Part shown: positions 6,041 to 11,128 of the stretch, in pieces | How the letters are laid out: each line of letters begins with the position of its first letter | Position numbering within the stretch: position 1 is the first letter of the stretch | NCBI GenBank assembly: GCA_013330285.1 | Contig: DUIP01000126.1 | Span: 3,483-17,322 of the forward strand | Length of the DNA stretch: 13,840 bases | Direction of reading: 5' to 3' | Origin: Candidatus Poseidoniaceae archaeon | Lineage (GTDB): Archaea; Thermoplasmatota; Poseidoniia; Poseidoniales; Poseidoniaceae | Made by a program: the position numbers and the translations under genes | The notes under the pieces: model-generated | What the model was told of the DNA's origin: nothing | Databases searched by the model: none | What the model saw: only the letters and a program-made list of their open reading frames with translations

Positions 6041-8635
6041 TCACTTACGTCGTGCTTTACGAGCACGCTCTTTCTGGAGGATGGTGCAGCGGCGAATCTG
6101 ATCCCTCGCACGGGCCACTTCATCTGGTTGTAAACCACGAGGTATTGATTGCTCAAAACACTTGATAGCGTCTGGATAGCGCTCCATTTCGGCGTATGCA
6201 CTGCCCATGTTGTACAGTGTTTTTCCTCGAACTTCTGCCGGGCGAATAAGCATTGCTTGGTGATATGCCTCAACACATTTCGGATAATCTTCGAGGTAAT
6301 AGTATGCATTTCCTTTACCGTTTAGGATTCGAATCAACATGTCATCATCATTGGCGAACGACGGGAGTGCTCGGTCAAAAGAGGATAGCGCTTTGTCGAA
6401 TTTTCCATCGTCAATCAATTGAACACCTTGATTGTACCATGCGATGTCTTGGTTCGCAATCGACATCGAATTCACTTCACCGGTGACGACAGTGGATGCA
6501 CGAGTTGTCGCATCAAGGGCGGCTTTTGCCAAGTCGACTTCAGGTTGAGTTGATTCTTCAACGGCCAAAGGCGTTGCTTGAATAGGTTGCATCAAGACAT
6601 CAGTTGCTGGATCATAAACGGGCTGAACTTCTTCTGATTGTGTGTTGAATTCTGGGGCTTGAGGCTCGTTATTAAGGCCAAGCGCACCCATGTAGAAATC
6701 GGCGGCAGCATCATCAGGATGGGGTGGAGCAGGCGCTGGTTGTGGCTGTGGTGCAACGAATTCATTGGCAGGTTCCACTGCGGCTTCTGCTTGAGGTTCC
6801 ATCTCACTTTCCGGCTCAGGCTCTGGAGCGGTTTCTTCAGGGGCATTTGATTCCAAAGCATTGGCTTTGCTGTGGCATTTCTGTGCAGTTTCTAAATCTC
6901 CTGCATTCTCAAGAGCACGGGCTAGGCCGCGCCAATTTGAAGCGTTCTGCCCATCACTTTGGATCAGTGTGCGCCAAACCGTGACCGATTGTACATGGTC
7001 TTGGGCGGCAGAATGCGCTCGGGCATGATGTTGACTCGTTCCTGGGCCGAGCAGTTCGAGGGCTTCCTTTGCCATGTGTGGGCCTTCGGGTAGTGTTGGT
7101 GGCAGGCCTTGAGCTGTTTCCAAGACATGTGCTTCACCCTCGGCAAGTCCAATCAAAACCTCAACCAATTGATGTCGTACGGCGTTGGATGGGTCGCTGA
7201 CCAACACGGCTCGTGATGCTGTGAGATAGTGTTCAATATCGCCAACCTCATAGCATAACATACTGCATTTCAGAGCTGCTTTAAGGTAGTCGGGTTGTGC
7301 CTCAATCGCTTGTATATAGGCTTCAATAGCCATGTTGGAATCGCCCTTTCGTTGATGGATGGAACCCAGATTAAACCAGCCACTTGCTTGTGTTGGGTCG
7401 AGTGATTGTGCGTGATTAAGCGCACTGATGGCGTGGTCGTCAAGATCGAGTCGAGCCATGGCGCCACCTGCAATTCTCCAAGCCCCTGCATGCTGTGCAC
7501 CAATGGTTTTCAGGTGAGGTTTGAGGAGGCTAAGAGCTTCTGCTGGTGAACCTGATCGAATCATTTGTGTTGCTTCTTCGACCAGTTCATCCAAATTGAT
7601 CGATGGTGCTGGTTCGGGGGTTGGCTCGGGTGATGGTGCTGCGGTATCCGCCGGTAGAGGCGTTGCTTCAACTTCGACCATCGGTTCTGGTTCGTCATGA
7701 ATTAAGGTTGGTTGGCCTTGCAAGGTGACCTCGACCACTTCGGTAGCAGCGACCACTTCTGCTGCTGACATCAATTCACTGAACTCCAAATTTTCGTTGC
7801 CATCATCGTGGTGAACCGCTTCGGCCAAGACCGCTTCTCTGTCGGTTGCCCCAGTTTCTTCCATCGCCTTCTTGACTTGAGCTTCGCTAAATGTTTGGGT
7901 TGGTTCCACAACCGGCATAGCTTCTATTTCGACTGACTCAACACTGCCCTTACATCTGGCTTTGAGTTCAGTCAACGTTGGGTGGCCAGGGAAAAATGAT
8001 AGGGCTTTTGTTGCCATTTCATATGCACCTACTTCATCACCAATACGTTCCAAAAGGATGGCAAGGTTGGCCGTTGCAGGAGCATGTTCTTCATTGAGGT
8101 CAAGACAAATCTGGAACGCTTGTCGGGCGCCACGAGCATCCTGTTGGGCCTCGAGAAGAACGCCGCGATTAAACCATGCCATGTCGCATGATGGATCCAG
8201 TGCAATGGCCTTGTTGAATGCGACAAGAGCCTCCTTCGGTTGATTCTTACGCGAATTGTCTTCTCCTTCTTGAAGTAAAGCCGCAACCTCATCCTCAAGT
8301 TTCATTGATTCATCTTGCTCAGGTTCGTTGATGTGAGACCATGCTTCAGCAGCGTCGATCAATTCTTGTTTGTTGAGGTATCCATTTTCGTCCCCGTCCA
8401 TAGATTTTGCAAATTCGATGAAACCGTCTTGGTCCTCGATATCTTGTTCGCTTACCACCTGTCGCATGACTTCGTCAGAATAGCGTTTTTCGGGGGTTGG
8501 TTTTGGTTCGTCGGGCGTAATGGAGATTCCTGCTGATTCAAGTGCTGCAGCCATGGAATCGATCACGGAATCTGAGACAACATCTCCAGAATCGAGTTCA
8601 TTGGACGGTTCATTTTGACTGTTTTCGGTGTCCAT
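6041..8635 (-). CDS. Large acidic TPR-repeat protein with EF-hand modules
   Basis: This 864-residue protein has no signal peptide or membrane helix and is probably a cytoplasmic scaffold. An EF-hand loop is clear at residues 80-91 (DGDENGYLNKQE, with ligands at positions 1, 3, 5 and 12); a related, degenerate copy lies at about 249-292. TPR units occur in three blocks: about 117-225 (KEALVAFNKAIALDPSCDMA), 350-595 (HAISALNHAQSLDP; MAIEAYIQAIEAQPD) and 730-835 (DKALSSFDRALPSF; CVEAYHQAMLIRPAE). Proline/glutamate-rich linkers (about 311-345 and 598-640) separate them, and the tail is strongly basic (KERARKARRK). It heads a four-gene minus-strand run; the next gene is the TrmB regulator. The partner proteins cannot be inferred. 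Confidence 0.88.
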   Translation of the reverse strand: MDTENSQNEPSNELDSGDVVSDSVIDSMAAALESAGISITPDEPKPTPEKRYSDEVMRQVVSEQDIEDQDGFIEFAKSMDGDENGYLNKQELIDAAEAWSHINEPEQDESMKLEDEVAALLQEGEDNSRKNQPKEALVAFNKAIALDPSCDMAWFNRGVLLEAQQDARGARQAFQICLDLNEEHAPATANLAILLERIGDEVGAYEMATKALSFFPGHPTLTELKARCKGSVESVEIEAMPVVEPTQTFSEAQVKKAMEETGATDREAVLAEAVHHDDGNENLEFSELMSAAEVVAATEVVEVTLQGQPTLIHDEPEPMVEVEATPLPADTAAPSPEPTPEPAPSINLDELVEEATQMIRSGSPAEALSLLKPHLKTIGAQHAGAWRIAGGAMARLDLDDHAISALNHAQSLDPTQASGWFNLGSIHQRKGDSNMAIEAYIQAIEAQPDYLKAALKCSMLCYEVGDIEHYLTASRAVLVSDPSNAVRHQLVEVLIGLAEGEAHVLETAQGLPPTLPEGPHMAKEALELLGPGTSQHHARAHSAAQDHVQSVTVWRTLIQSDGQNASNWRGLARALENAGDLETAQKCHSKANALESNAPEETAPEPEPESEMEPQAEAAVEPANEFVAPQPQPAPAPPHPDDAAADFYMGALGLNNEPQAPEFNTQSEEVQPVYDPATDVLMQPIQATPLAVEESTQPEVDLAKAALDATTRASTVVTGEVNSMSIANQDIAWYNQGVQLIDDGKFDKALSSFDRALPSFANDDDMLIRILNGKGNAYYYLEDYPKCVEAYHQAMLIRPAEVRGKTLYNMGSAYAEMERYPDAIKCFEQSIPRGLQPDEVARARDQIRRCTILQKERARKARRK

Positions 8636-8743
8636 GGGTGCGTCCTCTGTTCAAAGGGGAAAACTGTGTCGCATAAGTATTCCTTCTCGATGCGTTCAAT
8701 ATTGCTACCCTAAATTGAAATGCCTCGGCGCCGAGCGAAGCCC
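8636..8743. promoter_or_regulatory. Divergent control region between the TPR gene and the flavoprotein gene
   Basis: This short AT-rich gap drives two divergent operons. CATAAGTATT (8672-8681) reads AATACTTATG on the minus strand and is a plausible TATA element for the TPR gene, with a transcript start near 8650 and a GAGG before its ATG. On the plus side TTCAATATTG (8695-8704) or CTAAATTGAA (8710-8719) could serve the flavoprotein gene. No Shine-Dalgarno precedes either plus-strand ATG, so a leaderless or short-leader transcript is likely. Assignments are by eye. Confidence 0.45.
8724..8735. repeat. Perfect 12-bp palindrome CTCGGCGCCGAG
   Basis: The bases CTCGGCGCCGAG equal their own reverse complement. 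The site is GC-rich against AT-rich flanks and ends eight bases before the preferred ATG at 8744. It could be an operator for the flavoprotein operon, or a chance repeat; a second ATG at 8720 would make it coding. Confidence 0.5.
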
Positions 8744-9292
8744 ATGAGCGAACAACCATTACGCGTCCTCGGACTTTCAGGTGAATATCGGCCGACTTCC
8801 AAAAGCGGCATGATGGTGACACACGCATTGGAGATGGCAAAAGCCGCAGGAGCTGAAATCTTCTTTTGGGATTGCAACGAAAAGCCATTACCATTTGTCG
8901 GCGAGGATGGTTGCTGGAACAATCCCAATGTCAAGGAATTTCAAGAACTTGCAACCTCATGTGATGCATTTTTGGTGTGTTCTCCTGAATACCATGGTAC
9001 GATGTCAGGCGTCATGAAAAATACATTTGATTGGCTGTATGATAAGCACATAGGTGGGAAGGCTGTTGGTCTGATGTGCACCCTTGGTGGCATGCAAAAT
9101 TCAAACACACTCAATCACATGCGCATCATGCTTCGTTGGTTACATGCCTGGCCAGTACCCGAACAACTCGCAGTGGGGCATGTCAAAGAAGCATTTGATG
9201 AAGAAGGCAATCTCACGCAAGAGGACACTAAAGATCGTCTACAGGCCCTCGTCACTTCTGTGTTGAACACGGCATCAATGTTGAATTCCTGA
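8744..9292 (+). CDS. NADPH-dependent FMN reductase-family flavoprotein
   Basis: This 182-residue protein has the flavodoxin-like fold of the NADPH-dependent FMN reductase / azoreductase / chromate reductase family. The first strand and phosphate loop read LRVLGLSGEYRPTSKSG, and the family signature SPEYHGTMSGVMKNTFDWL follows the third strand, at about residues 80-98. GGKAVGLMCTLGG is the next conserved strand and loop. Members reduce flavins, quinones or metal ions with NAD(P)H; the true substrate is unknown. I prefer the ATG at 8744, because the extra eight residues from an ATG at 8720 (MPRRRAKP) precede the usual family start. It is first in a close three-gene set; the next start lies five bases after its stop. 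Confidence 0.88.
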   Translation: MSEQPLRVLGLSGEYRPTSKSGMMVTHALEMAKAAGAEIFFWDCNEKPLPFVGEDGCWNNPNVKEFQELATSCDAFLVCSPEYHGTMSGVMKNTFDWLYDKHIGGKAVGLMCTLGGMQNSNTLNHMRIMLRWLHAWPVPEQLAVGHVKEAFDEEGNLTQEDTKDRLQALVTSVLNTASMLNS

Positions 9293-9297
9293 GAAGC

Positions 9298-10059
9298 ATG
9301 TCCAATCAACGCCCCTTTTTCGAAGATGACTTTGGAGGCAAATACCTCCTCGTTGAACCCGGTACTTTTGTCATGGGCGATTCTTTAGGACGTGGTTCAA
9401 AGAGTGAACGGCCTGCCCACACGGTTGAAATTACGGAGCCATTTTTTTTGGGAGAACGCCCCGTGACACAAATACACTGGCAGAGCATAATGGGGACGAA
9501 TCCTTCAAAATTTACAGAAGGATGGTCTGCAGGATTGAGGCCAGTGGAAACAATCTCGTGGTTGGATGCCCACGATTTTATTGAACAACTGAACGAACGT
9601 GATGCCGAAATAGCGAGGCTCGGCTTCATTGGTGAATGGAGATTACCAACCGAAGCAGAATGGGAATATGCTGCACGAGCAGGGACGGATTCACGTTGGC
9701 CATTTGGGGACCGGGATGCAGAACTGAATGACCATGGTTGGCATGCAGGAAATTCTGGTGCAACGACCCGGGAAGTTGGTCAAAAGAAAGCAAATCCATG
9801 GGGCTTTTTAGATCTCTATGGGCAAACTGGTGAATGGTGTGAAGATGATTACGTGATGAATTATCAACAACACACTGGCACACAGGCAGCGTTTGTCGCA
9901 CCGAACAGTCATCGAAAATGTCACCGTGGAGGGTCGTGGTTTACCGAATCTGATTCAACTCGAAGTCGGGCTCGAGCTTCAGCGCCAAGTGACCAGAGAA
10001 CCGATGGCATTGGATTACGTTTGGTCTGGGCGCCCCGTAATGCCAATGTACCAAATTGA
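9298..10059 (+). CDS. SUMF1/FGE-sulfatase-domain protein lacking the catalytic cysteines
   Basis: This 253-residue protein has the formylglycine-generating-enzyme (SUMF1, EgtB C-terminal) fold. Signatures in order: VEPGTFVMGDS (19-29), FFLGERPVTQIHW with MGTNPSKF (49-72), RPVETISWLDAHDF (81-94), WRLPTEAEWEYAARAG (114-129), NPWGFLDLYGQTGEWCED (166-183), and HRGGSWFTESDSTRSRARAS (209-228). In true formylglycine-generating enzymes two active-site cysteines lie just after the RGGS motif; here that stretch has none. The only cysteines are C181 and C208. It is therefore unlikely to make formylglycine; many family members have other or unknown roles. It is five bases after the flavoprotein gene and 12 before the ArsC-like gene. 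No sulfatase is seen nearby. Confidence 0.85.
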   Translation: MSNQRPFFEDDFGGKYLLVEPGTFVMGDSLGRGSKSERPAHTVEITEPFFLGERPVTQIHWQSIMGTNPSKFTEGWSAGLRPVETISWLDAHDFIEQLNERDAEIARLGFIGEWRLPTEAEWEYAARAGTDSRWPFGDRDAELNDHGWHAGNSGATTREVGQKKANPWGFLDLYGQTGEWCEDDYVMNYQQHTGTQAAFVAPNSHRKCHRGGSWFTESDSTRSRARASAPSDQRTDGIGLRLVWAPRNANVPN

Positions 10060-10064
10060 GGAGG
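10060..10064 (+). promoter_or_regulatory. Ribosome binding site of the ArsC-like gene
   Basis: GGAGG lies seven bases before the ATG at 10072 and directly follows the stop codon of the FGE-like gene, which suits translation within one operon. Confidence 0.75.
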
Positions 10065-10071
10065 CAAGAAC

Positions 10072-10419
10072 ATGGCGGTCCTCTATCACAACCCCCGTTG
10101 TTCGAAATCTCGATCAGCAGTTGCACTCTGTGAAGCATCCAGCCAATCGGTTGCTGTTCGGCTTTACTTGACAGACCCACTCAACAAAAGTGAGCTGCTC
10201 GATGTCCTTTCTCGCCTCGAACAACCACTCTCATCTTCGATTCGTATGAAAGACCCGAAATTCAAATTGGTTGATTCAACATCGTTAGATCCAGATAATC
10301 TGCATTCTGTGGTTGAATTTCTCAGCCTGCATGGTCATCTTATGGAACGGCCGTTGTACGATAATGGTGTGATCAGTGTCATTGGTCGGCCTGTTGAACT
10401 TCTTGCACCTCATCTGTAG
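10072..10419 (+). CDS. ArsC/YfgD-family thiol reductase (arsenate reductase-like)
   Basis: This 115-residue thioredoxin-fold protein belongs to the ArsC/Spx/YfgD family. Catalytic C10 is in YHNPRCSKSR, and R58 (SSSIRMKD), R93 (MERPLYD) and R106 (VIGRPVEL) match in order and spacing the arsenate-binding arginines R60, R94 and R107 of E. coli ArsC (catalytic C12). The VIGRP form is more like the YfgD branch, whose substrate is less certain. It may reduce arsenate with glutaredoxin or act on another oxyanion or thiol. No arsenite pump or ArsR is seen nearby, so an arsenic role is not supported by context. It ends the plus-strand trio, and its last 41 bases overlap the PqqD-like gene on the other strand. 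Confidence 0.88.
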   Translation: MAVLYHNPRCSKSRSAVALCEASSQSVAVRLYLTDPLNKSELLDVLSRLEQPLSSSIRMKDPKFKLVDSTSLDPDNLHSVVEFLSLHGHLMERPLYDNGVISVIGRPVELLAPHL

Positions 10420-10921
10420 GCATCCCATCACCTTCAACTGGAAGAGGATCAATGTTGAGTGATTTGTCAAGGGGCGGTAGATTTTGGTGTGGTGGACATT
10501 CCCCCGGATGAATCATCCATTTGTGAGTAAACTCAGTGGTTAGAATTGTCATTAGGTTTCTCCGCTTCAATGCATCAATCCCAGCGGCAGTTCGATCAAC
10601 AACTGGTGCGATGTCTTCCTGGAACGTATCGTTCATATGCTCACAAATCTCTTCGAAGGTTCGTTGTCCGTTCGATAATTCCCATAGCATGCTGTTCATC
10701 GCATCAAGTGGTCGCCTGACTTCACGAGGTGCACGGAACATTCTGGCAAGGAGTCGTTCCAAACGGCCGAACCGCTTTTCGATTCGCAAGATCACCTTGC
10801 GACCGGTTACACCCGGTAGTGTTGGATGTCGTTCCGGTTCACCATATCTCGCCCACCATACCGGTACTCGACATGGATACATGCCGGAATATTGGTGTCG
10901 GTCTTTGTCAGGTAATTCCAT
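10379..10921 (-). CDS. PqqD-like domain protein
   Basis: This 180-residue protein carries a PqqD-like domain at about residues 66-128 (RRPLDAMNSMLWELSNGQ, FEEICEHMNDTF, then AGIDALKRRNLM), the small winged-helix fold that binds leader peptides in PQQ and other RiPP pathways. Outside RiPP clusters many PqqD-like proteins have no known role. The N-terminal 65 residues have YPCRVPVWWARYGEPERHP and a basic helix (RKVILRIEKRFGRLERLLAR); the tail is acidic. The ATG at 10921 is supported by AGGTGA four bases before it, which overlaps the stop of the small membrane protein gene upstream; a TTG at 10951 is less likely. No radical SAM enzyme or PqqA is visible. The 3' end overlaps the ArsC-like gene by 41 bases. 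Confidence 0.72.
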   Translation of the reverse strand: MELPDKDRHQYSGMYPCRVPVWWARYGEPERHPTLPGVTGRKVILRIEKRFGRLERLLARMFRAPREVRRPLDAMNSMLWELSNGQRTFEEICEHMNDTFQEDIAPVVDRTAAGIDALKRRNLMTILTTEFTHKWMIHPGECPPHQNLPPLDKSLNIDPLPVEGDGMPTDEVQEVQQADQ

Positions 10922-10925
10922 ATGA

Positions 10926-10931
10926 TCACCT
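10926..10931 (-). promoter_or_regulatory. Ribosome binding site of the PqqD-like gene
   Basis: The minus strand reads AGGTGA four bases before the ATG at 10921 and overlaps the TAG stop of the small membrane protein gene. It favours the ATG at 10921 over the upstream TTG. Confidence 0.65.
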
Positions 10932-11103
10932 AGAATTCCAACAATGTCCAAGAAAGCAACGTCAACATGGACATCACACCAAGCAATGCGGATAACCGAG
11001 TTGCTTCAACGCGCTCCGTGAAGTTTCTCAAAAACCATGTCAAAACGCCGAAGACCATGACCATGACCCATAACGCATACCAAGCACCAGGGTAAGTGGC
11101 CAT
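10930..11103 (-). CDS. Small two-helix membrane protein, 57 residues, unrecognised
   Basis: I do not recognise this protein. It starts MATYPGAWYALWVMVMVF and ends LTLLSWTLLEF. Two hydrophobic segments (about residues 8-25, WYALWVMVMVFGVLTWFL, and 38-57) flank a charged loop (RNFTERVEATR), which is typical of a helical hairpin in the membrane. An AAGGAA lies nine bases before the ATG, an in-frame stop closes the frame upstream, and the TAG stop merges with the ribosome binding site of the PqqD-like gene. It fills the space left between the surface protein stop (25 bases upstream) and the PqqD-like start, so gene spacing itself supports it. The composition and position suggest a real membrane helper protein; function unknown. 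Confidence 0.7.
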   Translation of the reverse strand: MATYPGAWYALWVMVMVFGVLTWFLRNFTERVEATRLSALLGVMSMLTLLSWTLLEF

Positions 11104-11128
11104 GTCCAACGCTTCCTTGGGTGATGTA

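Noticed and set aside
5794..6309. 171-codon minus-strand frame spanning the junction of the TPR and TrmB genes
   Set aside because: It is an out-of-frame shadow of two genes with clear domain content on the same strand.
10072..10419. Arsenic resistance operon
   Set aside because: Only the ArsC/YfgD-like gene is present; there is no ArsR, ArsA, ArsB or Acr3, and the neighbours are a flavoprotein and an FGE-like protein.
10379..11103. RiPP biosynthesis cluster with the 57-residue protein as precursor
   Set aside because: The small protein is a two-helix membrane protein with no leader/core layout, and no modifying enzyme is visible.
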